Shown here: piece after piece, positions 8,984 through 18,817 of the stretch | Layout: each line of letters opens with the position of its first letter | Numbering within the stretch: position 1 is the first letter of the stretch | Assembly: GCA_023423975.1 (NCBI GenBank) | Contig: JAFAEO010000004.1 | Location: 305,344 to 369,343 of the forward strand | Length of the DNA stretch: 64,000 nucleotides | Reading direction: 5' to 3' | Origin: Pseudomonadota bacterium | Lineage (GTDB): Bacteria > Pseudomonadota > Gammaproteobacteria > Burkholderiales > Burkholderiaceae_B | Position numbers and translations under genes: made by a program | The notes under the pieces: generated by a model | Databases searched by the model: none | What the model was told of the DNA's origin: nothing | What the model saw: the letters and a program-made list of their open reading frames with translations, nothing else

Positions 8984-11900
8984 CTATAGCACGCTGAAGC
9001 CACCTGTCTGAGACCCACCATTTCTCGCAAATTGCCTTGCGAATGACTGGATAATATCCAGGGCTTCATCAGGGTCTGACGCTTGCTGCAACTGGTCCAT
9101 CAACTGCTCGTGAGCTACGCTGCTGGCCCGACACCCGCTACTGTTTCGGCTGGGGTGGGGTCCCTGAATAATATTGCCTTTGTCATTGATATTCTGAAAG
9201 TAGACATCCACCGTCGGCGTCGCCCAGGATTTCAGTGTTTCCGCATTTAGCCCTATTTCCTTGGCCTTGGCCGCCATGGAGACAGGAAACCATTCGTGCA
9301 TGCCGCCGCTTCCGCGCAACGCTTTCTTGATCAGGTCACGCGTCGATTTAGAACTCATAAAATCAGCAATCTGGTCTGCCGTCTGACCATTGAACCAGCT
9401 ATTGAACTGTCCTGACGGCCACATGGCAAGACCAAACGGATCAATCCACATGGTGCTGCTGGGTCCGTAAAGATAAAGATTGATGCCCCCGAACAAGCCG
9501 ATCGGATCCTGACGGATATATCGTCCGGTATCGGGATCATAGTACCGATAACGGTTGTAATGCAGACCGGATTCACTATCGTAGTACTGCCCTTGAAAGC
9601 GGATGTTGTTGTGCGCATAGTCAGACGCATCTGTGGAATCGGATGCATCCGTATCTCGCCATTTCCCCCAGAACTGATAGTCGCCTGCCCAGATTTTGCG
9701 CTGCGATTCATCGAACAATTCCCTGGGTGTACCGATACGATCGCAATGAAAGAAGGCGATATCACGAACGGTGCCGGCAGCCGTATCGGTCCAAGCGTTC
9801 GCCGAGGCTGGAGACAGATACTGAGCCAGCGGGACAAAACTTTCAAACTCATACAAATAATGTTTGGCGCACTCCTGTCCCAAGATCGATTCAAACGCGA
9901 GGTTTTCCCCATCCCAGCCGTAAATTACCCGGACGGGCGCGGTACCGCCATCACCCTTGCCAACCTGTTTTCCTATCCGGCGTCCGAAAGCATCATAGTA
10001 ATAGGTGGCAACAACGTCGCTCGCGCCGTCTCTGGCGGTTCGCACTGACACCAATTGATGGAACGCATTCCAGGAAAATTCTTGTCGGCATCCCGGGCTG
10101 CTTTTACCGACCATATTGCCCTGTGCGTCATACTCAAAATGAATACCGGCATACTCCCTGAGCACATTCCCCACAACTGCCGGCACATCAGCAGGCAGGG
10201 TGCTGGACTGCCTGTCCGCAGGAATGGTCGTTGTAATATTCGAAGCAGGATCGAAACTGAATGTCTCGTCAAAGACAGGTGTGGCCGCACGAACAATCCG
10301 TCCCAGCGGATCATATCGATAGAGCGCATCGCCTCTCGTGGAATCGGAGATGCCGACCAGCTGGCCGATTTTATCGTAGTGATATTCGCGCTTGAGGCGG
10401 ACTTTCTCGTGAAAATTACCCTCCAGCAGCAACTGGGTTTGCAACCTTCCAGCCCTGTCGTATTCACTACGCTGCTGCATGGAGTTCATCAGCGTTCGCG
10501 ATTTTTCCTGATACACATCATTGCGTTTAAAGCTGGCCAATGTGGATTTATTCAGCAAAATCTCATGAACGTAGCTACTGCCCGAAATCAGCCAGTCCGT
10601 TTCCACGCCGTCCGGACGGCGGGTTGCGATGCGATTATCTATTTCATCGTAAGTGTGCCGCCACACAAAATCCCGTTGCGTGTCAAATAGCGTGTACTGC
10701 TGGTGCACCGCGAGGACATTTCCGACGGCGTCATAGGAAAAAGCATTCTGACTAACGGCGTTGGATGCCCGAACCAGTCGGCTGTTTGCATCGTAATCGA
10801 AGCGTTCCGTGCTTCCCTGGCCGGAACGAGCAATAATCTGGCCAATGACGTCATACTCATAGCGAGTGGTCACATTGCCTTCGGTAACCGAGGCCAGGGT
10901 GCCGGTATTTTTGGTATACGTATATTTTGTTATTTTTTTGTCGAACCCCGCTTCCTCAAGCAGTCTGCCAAAGGGATCATAGGTAAACAAATACTGTTCG
11001 TTATTTTCATTGATCAGTTGTGTTAGTTTGCCGGCCCGGTTGTATCGATAATCAATGGATGTGCGGATCGGACTGGTCCTGCGCGCAAGCCTGCCTGCAG
11101 CATCATAACTGAATGACGTCTCCTGCCCGAGTGCGTCTTTGGTCACCAGCAGGCGCCCCTCCGCGTCGTACGATACATGCCGCAGTTCACCATCGGGCTC
11201 TGTCACTCGCGCCAAATGCCCTTTATCATCATAGTCATAGGCGGTTTTTCTTCCTTCAGCATCAATAATTCCAACAACACGATCCAGATGATCGTATTCC
11301 CAGGTTGTCGTGTTATTGGAGCAATCTGCATACTGCAAAATTTTATTGGCGTTGTTATACACAACGCGCTTGACCTCGCCTTTGGCGTCCTTGATAGCGA
11401 TGGCGCTACCGGCAAGGTTATAGATAAACTCGGTGACCCGCCCCAATGGGTCAATCTGGCGAATCATTTGCTGGCGATCATTGTATTCGCGTCGCCAAAT
11501 GGCGCCCATCGCATCAGTTACCCGGACCAGTTGTTCATCCTGGTTATAAATCCAACTCACCTGAGTGTTGTCACGACGGATGTGTCTGGTCAGATTATCG
11601 CGATCATCATATTCAAAACGGTCTGTGGTTCCGTCCGGATTAACAATCGCAATAATGTTGTGATAATCATCACGTTTTCGTTCTTCGATGGTACCGTCAG
11701 GAAAGTAGATATGTGAAATGTAGTTGTATCGATCAAACCGGTATGTTGTTGTTTGTCCTAGCGCACTGGTGACATGGGCAAGTCGGTTCTCTCTGTCCCA
11801 GGATAGAATAATTTCATGGCTGCCGTCATCGGCATATTCACGAAAGCAACGCGCGTCGGGACCGGTGCCCTGCCACTCAAGATTAATGCCGCGCCCCGTC

Positions 11901-14900
11901 CTGTCGGTATAGCGGGTAATTAAATGGTGGCTGTAGGCATACTGGCGTTCCGACAGGTATTCATCGACAGCCCGCACGAGATCGCCGGCGCCATCATACT
12001 GATAATAAGCAAGCTGCCGTTCTACGGTATTGTCATCGTGCGTCACGTCCGTCATAATGCGCCGGATCCGGCGCTGGTCATCGTGCTCGAATTTCAACAC
12101 CCATACGTCGTTCTGTACGGAACGCAGCAGGCCCTGCTCCTGATAGTCAATGTCGATTTTGTTGCCGGCCCGATCGGCAATAGAGACCAGCCGGTAAAAG
12201 GCACCGACCTTGCGGAATTTTTCAAATCGTTCATGTTTCTGACTGATGACGAGCGTTCGCTCATCAAGCCTGCGCCAGTTTATTTCCTCGTTGCGGTCAT
12301 ATCGTTCCTCGCCCGAGGCTAGTGGCGCGGTTTCGATCGTTCTACCCACAATCGAATAATAGACAAGGCCCTTTGCGTTCTCTTCGATAAAGAGCGTAAA
12401 TGGCGTAATCCATCGTGGTCCCAACGGCCCATCTTCATCATTGGCGCTGAAATTGGAACGATAGACCCGATCCCAGCTGATCGGGAAAGCACCGGATAAG
12501 GAAAAATCACTTTGGGCAATACGCTCATCGCCTACGTCAAAACCAATAGACCAGGCCGACCTGCCCATACAGTCTTTGCAGTCTGCATGTGGCTTGTCGG
12601 CGTCCCCCCTGTTCCCGTTTCCATCCCTGTCGCCTTTGCCGCCCTTGCCGCCATCCCCCCCGCTGCCGTCCTTGCCCTTGCCTTTTGCACCGACGCCACC
12701 ACCACCGCCAGGGCGTTTGATCTTAAAGCCCTTGTCCAGCTCGATGCCCGTGATGTTCACATTGAGCAGACCCATTTTCTGATCCTGTCCGCCTAGCTGA
12801 ATGTTGGCGCCATACAGGCCGATGTTAGCCACCTGCATGGAGTCGCCCATGCCGTACAATTTGATATCTGCAATATTCTGGTTGTGATTATGTCCCTCGA
12901 CCATCACATCCTTAATACCATCCACACTCAAATCCAGCGTGTAGCTCTTCTTTCTGGTAACGGTATTGTTGTCCAGCATCAACGCCATTTCAACATTGGC
13001 CGGACTCTGCTTGATGATCTTGCCAGGCGTCTGCACAATACCGGCCCCGGCAGAGCTGATGTCCAGCGGGCCGCCTGCCTTGATATCAATTTCTTCCTGG
13101 GTGGATTCGGAATAGATCGTGGGCGATTCCATGGCGACGTCACCAGCCTGCAACTGCGAGCCCGACTTGATATTGCTGGTCTCCCCAGACCCCACTGTTT
13201 CCGACACCGTACCATTGACCGTCTCTTCATCATGGGTGGTAGTTGTGATGTGCAGGCCCTGCAGCGTATGGCTGGCCTGTCCCCCTACGGTACTGGTCAG
13301 CGGTCCCGTAATGGTCTCGTCCACACCGTCATTGAACGACTGCTGCAGATTAGCGCCAATCTGTTCCTCCAGGGAACCCTGCACCGTTCGGTTGTGATCG
13401 GCCTGGTAGTGTTTAACCGCACCGGCGGCCATGGCGATATCGGAGGAGCTGTGCGCAGTGTACGAGCGCAGTCCGGCGATCGCAGACACGACATTGCCTG
13501 CCACGTCATGCGTCTGATTATTCTTGACATGCGTATCCATATCCTTTTCAGCCACCATGGCCAGCAGCTCGCTGCCCTGCCGGTCTTCGAACATCAGTTT
13601 GTTCGCGTTGGCGGGCGTGCCGTTCTTGCTGCGGGTAAGAAAGCCGCTTTGTGTGGCATCGTCCGGCAGATTCACCGGAGGCATATTGCTGGCGTTATAG
13701 ACCCGTCCCACTGCGATGGGGCGATCGATATTGCCGTTGATGAAGTCCACCACCACTTCTTCGCGCACGCGCGGGATTTGCACCCCACCGAAGCCACCGC
13801 CGGCCCAGGGGTTGGACACCCGTATCCAGCATGAGCTGTTCTCGTCCATTGCGCCTTCACGGTCCCAGTGAAACTGTACCTTGATGCGTCCATACTTATC
13901 GGTCCAAATCTCTTCGCCTGGCGGACCCACCACAGTCGCCGTTTGCGGACCGCTCATTTTAGGGATGGGCGTGCTGCGTGCGGCGCGATATTGCACATTG
14001 GCCGGAATATGCCGGGAGGTCACAACAAACCGCGCTTGCTCTTCAGGCTGATCATGGCTGGCATACGATGGATTCTGAATGTCATATTTAGAATGAACAA
14101 CCAGATATGCCTTGTTTTCCGCTTGATGAGGATAATTCTTCAGCGTGAAGGTATAACCAGGCGCCATCGTCCGCACATTTGAACGGGCCACAGCCTGCTC
14201 CTGCATACATTGCAACGACTGCAGATGCACTCTGACATAATGCTCAGAGTCGGATGAGTCTATGTACCCACCCATGGGTTCATACATTTCCAGATCCAGA
14301 CCCTGGGTTGCCCGCGGACTCGTCCTGCGCTTGGCGCTCATATCCGCCAGGGGCTTTTGAAAATCGTAATCCATGGTGGCATAGCCCGTGGGCGTCAGCT
14401 CCCCCGACACCTGCCAGTCGCAGATATACGCCTGCATGGCAACGGAAGGCCGGTCATCTGGATAAAAGGGAATCACAGGCAAAACCGGTAACGGATCGTG
14501 CGACTGGGCTTCGTCTGTCAACACCAGGACATGACGTGATGCTTCATGGCGGAACCAGTAATAGATGCCCTCGTGCTCCAAGAGCCTGCTGACAAAACTG
14601 AAATCTGTTTCCTGGAACTGGACGCAATACCCCCACTTGCGATAACTGTTCATCAGCCGGATTTCAACAGCGAAGTCGTATTTGCCAAGCACCTTGGTGA
14701 TAATATCGACTGCCGTTTCATTCTGAAAGATGCGACTATCGCTGTTCTGCGTCGCGTACCACAACCACGATCTGACCGTGGCCTGATAAATGTAATAACG
14801 CGGTGTCCGGGTCTCGCGATGCAGTAATTCGAAGCCGGTTACAATGCCGTTCAGAAAACGGGGTGATGCGCCCGTCTCTATTTCGAATGTCACCGATTGC

Positions 14901-15049
14901 CCCAGCATGGATTGCAGATCCAGCTTCGCGTGTTCGGAAACAAACCGCACCGTCCATTCGGACAGGCAGGATAGCCCTTCATCACCCTGCAGGGACTTGA
15001 ATTTAAGCGCGTCGCCCAGCGGCGTGATGGCATTGACAATACGGTTCAT
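8984..15049 (-). CDS. VgrG-Rhs fusion, type VI secretion polymorphic toxin
   Basis: A 2021-residue T6SS effector. Residues 1-600 form a VgrG spike, including IWTDKYGRIKVQFHWDREG (OB-fold region, ~400-420) and NPWAGGGFGGVQIPRV. VgrG-type beta-helix repeats follow, then a Gly/Lys/Asp-rich linker at about 785-820. From about 830 come a Rhs-entry region and many YD repeats (FEYDDRDNLTRH, YDYDDKGHLARVTE) forming the Rhs cocoon. The Rhs core (RYYDPDTGRYIRQDPIGL to WIDPFGLA, ~1830-1875) marks the self-cleavage boundary. The last ~146 residues are the variable toxin domain, with GSGGMHEWFPVSMAAKAKE and GPHPSRNSSGCR; I do not recognise it. Spike, shell and toxin in one chain is unusual. The immunity gene follows. 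Confidence 0.93.
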   Translation of the reverse strand: MNRIVNAITPLGDALKFKSLQGDEGLSCLSEWTVRFVSEHAKLDLQSMLGQSVTFEIETGASPRFLNGIVTGFELLHRETRTPRYYIYQATVRSWLWYATQNSDSRIFQNETAVDIITKVLGKYDFAVEIRLMNSYRKWGYCVQFQETDFSFVSRLLEHEGIYYWFRHEASRHVLVLTDEAQSHDPLPVLPVIPFYPDDRPSVAMQAYICDWQVSGELTPTGYATMDYDFQKPLADMSAKRRTSPRATQGLDLEMYEPMGGYIDSSDSEHYVRVHLQSLQCMQEQAVARSNVRTMAPGYTFTLKNYPHQAENKAYLVVHSKYDIQNPSYASHDQPEEQARFVVTSRHIPANVQYRAARSTPIPKMSGPQTATVVGPPGEEIWTDKYGRIKVQFHWDREGAMDENSSCWIRVSNPWAGGGFGGVQIPRVREEVVVDFINGNIDRPIAVGRVYNASNMPPVNLPDDATQSGFLTRSKNGTPANANKLMFEDRQGSELLAMVAEKDMDTHVKNNQTHDVAGNVVSAIAGLRSYTAHSSSDIAMAAGAVKHYQADHNRTVQGSLEEQIGANLQQSFNDGVDETITGPLTSTVGGQASHTLQGLHITTTTHDEETVNGTVSETVGSGETSNIKSGSQLQAGDVAMESPTIYSESTQEEIDIKAGGPLDISSAGAGIVQTPGKIIKQSPANVEMALMLDNNTVTRKKSYTLDLSVDGIKDVMVEGHNHNQNIADIKLYGMGDSMQVANIGLYGANIQLGGQDQKMGLLNVNITGIELDKGFKIKRPGGGGGVGAKGKGKDGSGGDGGKGGKGDRDGNGNRGDADKPHADCKDCMGRSAWSIGFDVGDERIAQSDFSLSGAFPISWDRVYRSNFSANDEDGPLGPRWITPFTLFIEENAKGLVYYSIVGRTIETAPLASGEERYDRNEEINWRRLDERTLVISQKHERFEKFRKVGAFYRLVSIADRAGNKIDIDYQEQGLLRSVQNDVWVLKFEHDDQRRIRRIMTDVTHDDNTVERQLAYYQYDGAGDLVRAVDEYLSERQYAYSHHLITRYTDRTGRGINLEWQGTGPDARCFREYADDGSHEIILSWDRENRLAHVTSALGQTTTYRFDRYNYISHIYFPDGTIEERKRDDYHNIIAIVNPDGTTDRFEYDDRDNLTRHIRRDNTQVSWIYNQDEQLVRVTDAMGAIWRREYNDRQQMIRQIDPLGRVTEFIYNLAGSAIAIKDAKGEVKRVVYNNANKILQYADCSNNTTTWEYDHLDRVVGIIDAEGRKTAYDYDDKGHLARVTEPDGELRHVSYDAEGRLLVTKDALGQETSFSYDAAGRLARRTSPIRTSIDYRYNRAGKLTQLINENNEQYLFTYDPFGRLLEEAGFDKKITKYTYTKNTGTLASVTEGNVTTRYEYDVIGQIIARSGQGSTERFDYDANSRLVRASNAVSQNAFSYDAVGNVLAVHQQYTLFDTQRDFVWRHTYDEIDNRIATRRPDGVETDWLISGSSYVHEILLNKSTLASFKRNDVYQEKSRTLMNSMQQRSEYDRAGRLQTQLLLEGNFHEKVRLKREYHYDKIGQLVGISDSTRGDALYRYDPLGRIVRAATPVFDETFSFDPASNITTTIPADRQSSTLPADVPAVVGNVLREYAGIHFEYDAQGNMVGKSSPGCRQEFSWNAFHQLVSVRTARDGASDVVATYYYDAFGRRIGKQVGKGDGGTAPVRVIYGWDGENLAFESILGQECAKHYLYEFESFVPLAQYLSPASANAWTDTAAGTVRDIAFFHCDRIGTPRELFDESQRKIWAGDYQFWGKWRDTDASDSTDASDYAHNNIRFQGQYYDSESGLHYNRYRYYDPDTGRYIRQDPIGLFGGINLYLYGPSSTMWIDPFGLAMWPSGQFNSWFNGQTADQIADFMSSKSTRDLIKKALRGSGGMHEWFPVSMAAKAKEIGLNAETLKSWATPTVDVYFQNINDKGNIIQGPHPSRNSSGCRASSVAHEQLMDQLQQASDPDEALDIIQSFARQFARNGGSQTGGFSVL

Positions 15050-15085
15050 GACTTTGCTCTATCTATCGTGGTTGGGTCAATAGCG

Positions 15086-16159
15086 CTACGGGAAAGTCCT
15101 GGCGCGCTGCGTTTCGCTCCATAACTCGGCCTCATACAGTTCCGGGTCCTTTTCCAGGGCGCCTGCACGCCGCTTCAGGTTCAGGTCATCACTGAGCGCG
15201 CGGTGAAAGCGAGTGCGATTTAGCCTGGCATCATCGAAACGCGCCTGATACAGGTCTGCATACGAAAAATCGGTGTGATCCAGCTGCGCCCGATCAAAGC
15301 GGCATTGACGCGCACTGGCGTGATGCCATACAGACATGGACAGGTTGGCATCCACAAAGCTGGCATTATCCGTGATGGCATCCACAAATACACTTTGCGC
15401 AAATTGCGCAGCATCGCAGCGTGCACCACTCAGATCCGCATCGGCAAAAACAATGAACTGGCCTTTGCTATTGCGCAGATCTGCGCCTTTGATGCTGGCA
15501 CTCTTGAAAGCGGCCTGCACCAGATTGGCCGAAGCCAGGCATACCCCGTCAAGGATCGCCTCGGTAAACACACCTCGCTCCAGGTCCTGTCCCTGCAGAT
15601 TCTGGCCGCTCAGATCCGACTGCAGCCAGATCACATTAACCAGGCTGGCGTCGTGAAAAATGACGGTTTTCAGATCCAACCCGAACAGCGTGGATTTGAA
15701 CAACTGTGCCTGTGAGAAATCGACCCGTTCCATATCCGATTTCATGAAGGTCATTTCCCTGCCCTGAACACCGGTGTAGCGCACGTCTGCCAGGCGACAG
15801 CCGATGAATACCGTTTCGTCCATCATGGCATGATCAAAATCCGCGTCGCGCACATCGCATTCATGCCATTTGGCCTGAAACAACAGGGACTGGCGCCATT
15901 GTGTTCCGGCCATCACACAGGTGTTGAAAAATACTGCGTTGCCGTAGCATTCATTCATACTCGCTCGATCAAAGCAGCAGTTGGTAAATACGCTTTCGTC
16001 CAGCCTGGCGCCATCGAGTTGCGCCCCCGTGAAATCAACGCCTTCAAAAAGGGCTCCCGACAGATTCCAGTTGCGCAAATCCCGCTCTTTGAGTGATATT
16101 TTCAGAATCGGCACACCGTTATCCACCAGTTCCCGCAGTTGCGCATCGGTCAGGCTCAT
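15086..16159 (-). CDS. Pentapeptide-repeat protein of the T6SS island
   Basis: A 357-residue protein made almost entirely of A(D/N)LxX-type pentapeptide repeats, for example LSGALFEGVDFTGAQLDGAR and DLYQARFDDARLNRTRFHRA, which predict a right-handed quadrilateral beta-helix. Its start overlaps the stop of the upstream DUF2169-pentapeptide gene by four bases (ATGA), so the two are translationally coupled, and it ends 36 bases before the VgrG-Rhs start. Similar pentapeptide genes accompany DUF2169/PAAR-like effector loading genes, so an adaptor or chaperone role for effector loading is inferred; direct evidence is lacking. Confidence 0.85.
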   Translation of the reverse strand: MSLTDAQLRELVDNGVPILKISLKERDLRNWNLSGALFEGVDFTGAQLDGARLDESVFTNCCFDRASMNECYGNAVFFNTCVMAGTQWRQSLLFQAKWHECDVRDADFDHAMMDETVFIGCRLADVRYTGVQGREMTFMKSDMERVDFSQAQLFKSTLFGLDLKTVIFHDASLVNVIWLQSDLSGQNLQGQDLERGVFTEAILDGVCLASANLVQAAFKSASIKGADLRNSKGQFIVFADADLSGARCDAAQFAQSVFVDAITDNASFVDANLSMSVWHHASARQCRFDRAQLDHTDFSYADLYQARFDDARLNRTRFHRALSDDLNLKRRAGALEKDPELYEAELWSETQRARTFP

Positions 16160-18777
16160 GCCGATTCCTTTGTCTGCGTCGGTTCCAGCTGAATCTGCTG
16201 CGTATAGTTGTCATGCTGCAGGCTGCCCGCGTCAATATTGCTCTGGGCAAAATCGGCCCGGAAAAAATTGACCTTGCTAAAATTAGCATGAACAAACGTC
16301 GATTTCCTGAACAGGCCTGTCATGAGGTTGGCTGCCGTAAAATCGCTGTGCCGAAACTCAGTTCTCATGAAGACGCCATCGGGGGTTTCCATGCCACGAC
16401 AGTCTGCCTGTTCAAAAACCGATTTGGAACAATCGGTATTGCGAATAACCACCTGCACAAAGCGCGGCCGCTGAAAATGAACACCACGCATACTGCCGTC
16501 GCTGATTTGCGCATGGCTGAAATCGCAATCGATCACCGGTTTTTCAGCGATAAGGGTGAAGGCGCTCATAACGGATCCTGCAAACGACATGCCGGACAGT
16601 TCACACATGGCAAAGGCACAGCGGGTCAGCCACGAGTCAGCAAAGGCGCTGGCGGTGAAGATGCACTCATAAAATGCGCACTTGTTCAGCCTTGCGTCCT
16701 TTGCCGCCACATGATCCAGTGTGCATGAGAGCATCACGGTTGAATCCAGCGTCAATTCGTTAAGGGTCGTATTTTCAAAACGCACGTTCCGAAATACAGA
16801 CTCACCAAATGTCGCAGCGGAAAAATCGCAGCGACTAAACGTGGACTCATCGATAATCGCCTGATGAAAATCACAACTAGCATAGGAAACAGCATCAAAC
16901 CGCGTACGCGACATATTAGCGGTGTGAAACCGGCAGTGATCAAACTGTGTTCTGCAGTAGGTGCCACTGCACAGCACGGTCTCGGTTAAATTGCAATGGA
17001 TGAATCTGGCGCCGCTCATGTCGGCGCGCATCAGTATCGCCTGACTGAAATCACAATGGTCAAAGACCAGGCCCTTCAGATCTGCACCAGTCAGATCCAT
17101 GCCGCGCAGATCGCGGTCCGTCTGTGCGGCATGAATGGCCTTTTGCCGCAGTTCTCTGGCGAGCGTCTGATCCAGCACATAGCTGCCGAATCGGTACTGG
17201 GCCGAAAACAGCAAGCCACGATGGCGCTGTCGCTGGGCAGCACGAAGATTGTCTTCACTGGCTTGCGCCTGGCCAATTTGTGCCAGCAGTTCATCCAGCG
17301 CACGATTGGGCTGTTTATTATTCTCCGGATCCGGAACCCGGATCCGGGCATTGATGTCTTCAATGGTTTTCAGAAAATCCGGTTCCCCCAGAAGGGCAGG
17401 CAGCGTCTTGTCCCTGCCTGCCGATTGTCTGAAGCGTTTTGCCGCCGCCTTGGCCTGCACCAGTTCGGCTCGTTGCTCACGGACTGCCCCATGACGCTGC
17501 CTTTGCTTTTCCAGCAATTGCGCCATGCTCGGCTGTGGACGAGGCCCGACAAACTCCGGCAGATAGTGTTCGGCATTCAGTCCCATGCCTGCCAGATCGG
17601 AACGCGCGTGCAGCAGCAGGTAACGTTGCAGGCGATGCTGCTTTTCCCACATGGCGCCATTTAAGTCAGGCTTCAGATCAAACCCTGCCGTTTGCAGATT
17701 TTCCGGTAGCAGCTGCGCATCTTCATAGGCCAGCAACGCAGACTCGTCATGATCCAGCCGTGTTTGCATGTAGCGCAGGTAATGCTCATGCGTTTTGGGA
17801 GAATATTGCCATTCCAGCGCTCCCAGAATATGTTTAATTTCTTCGCCATCGTCATGCCAGCCCGGCAGCGTTGCGTGAAACAGCACAATATAGCTTTCCA
17901 GATGCGGCACCAGCCAGAGCGTGGTCGGCGCCAGCTCGACATCATGAATCTCCGACGCACAACCGACATCCTTCTGCAACTGCACCAGGCATCTGGCCTG
18001 CCACGCCGGCACCGTGCCCTGCCAGCACGGCTTGTCCGGGTGCATATTCCATACGCGATATTCGGTGTTGGGCGGCAGTTGCGTCTGCCCTTCAAAGATC
18101 TGATCGGGCATGGCGGCATTGAACAGGCTGGGATCCATATCAGGGAAAAAACCCGGCGCATCGGTTTTGTGCCATTGTTCGGAATAGGTACCGACTTTGC
18201 CAAAGCGAACGGGCCAGGTAATACTCTGTGCCCCCAGTCCCGCGGGGCGAATGACTTCCCCGAAATCACGAATGGGATAATCGGGCCACTCCACATTGGG
18301 CATCCGCCTGGCGCGCACGCCATTGATGGTTTCCTCGACCGTTCCCTTACCCATCGGGTTATTCGCAAAGCCAGGCCCGCCGTAGGCATTAAGCCAGCCG
18401 ATATTGAGCTGTTCAAAAGGCTGCGCCGGGGTAATGCGGTTGTCCAGAAAGTAACGGTCTCCGTACACCTGCACTTGCTTGACAAGATCATTGACCTGCA
18501 CCTGGACAAGGCACTGCGTTTTGTCTTCCGAGTGCGCAGTATAGGCGTTGCCCGATACCAGAAATTCTGCCTGTGGCTTGGGCATACCCAGGTCCAGAAT
18601 ACCCTTGGAATTCAGGTGCTCTGCGACAAACGACCAGAGTCCCGCTTCATTCTGCAGCACCGGATAACCCTTGCGGTTGTCCACCAGAATGGCCGCAGAC
18701 AGACCGATATGAGCCTGGCCACGCCAGCGGTACGGCCTGACCTGAATACTCAGGCAGAACGGCTTGGAAATTTTCAT
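16156..18777 (-). CDS. DUF2169 domain / pentapeptide-repeat protein, T6SS accessory
   Basis: An 873-residue two-part protein. The N-terminal ~320 residues match the DUF2169 family (KISKPFCLSIQVRPYRWRGQ, then GGPGFANNPMGKG, NVEWPDYPI and ITWPVRFGKVGTYSEQWHKT). A charged, probably helical connector follows (~450-550), then from about residue 555 a long pentapeptide-repeat domain (RDLRGMDLTGADLKGLVFDH onward). DUF2169 proteins are genetically linked to PAAR-like DUF4150 proteins and VgrG and are thought to help load effectors on the T6SS spike. The start at 18777 begins right at the domain; the open frame to 18924 overlaps the upstream vgrG end and is not protein-like. It is coupled to the downstream pentapeptide gene by a 4-base overlap. 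Confidence 0.86.
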   Translation of the reverse strand: MKISKPFCLSIQVRPYRWRGQAHIGLSAAILVDNRKGYPVLQNEAGLWSFVAEHLNSKGILDLGMPKPQAEFLVSGNAYTAHSEDKTQCLVQVQVNDLVKQVQVYGDRYFLDNRITPAQPFEQLNIGWLNAYGGPGFANNPMGKGTVEETINGVRARRMPNVEWPDYPIRDFGEVIRPAGLGAQSITWPVRFGKVGTYSEQWHKTDAPGFFPDMDPSLFNAAMPDQIFEGQTQLPPNTEYRVWNMHPDKPCWQGTVPAWQARCLVQLQKDVGCASEIHDVELAPTTLWLVPHLESYIVLFHATLPGWHDDGEEIKHILGALEWQYSPKTHEHYLRYMQTRLDHDESALLAYEDAQLLPENLQTAGFDLKPDLNGAMWEKQHRLQRYLLLHARSDLAGMGLNAEHYLPEFVGPRPQPSMAQLLEKQRQRHGAVREQRAELVQAKAAAKRFRQSAGRDKTLPALLGEPDFLKTIEDINARIRVPDPENNKQPNRALDELLAQIGQAQASEDNLRAAQRQRHRGLLFSAQYRFGSYVLDQTLARELRQKAIHAAQTDRDLRGMDLTGADLKGLVFDHCDFSQAILMRADMSGARFIHCNLTETVLCSGTYCRTQFDHCRFHTANMSRTRFDAVSYASCDFHQAIIDESTFSRCDFSAATFGESVFRNVRFENTTLNELTLDSTVMLSCTLDHVAAKDARLNKCAFYECIFTASAFADSWLTRCAFAMCELSGMSFAGSVMSAFTLIAEKPVIDCDFSHAQISDGSMRGVHFQRPRFVQVVIRNTDCSKSVFEQADCRGMETPDGVFMRTEFRHSDFTAANLMTGLFRKSTFVHANFSKVNFFRADFAQSNIDAGSLQHDNYTQQIQLEPTQTKESA

Positions 18778-18817
18778 GCGCCTATGCCACCTGTCATATC
18801 TATGACACTCATCATAT

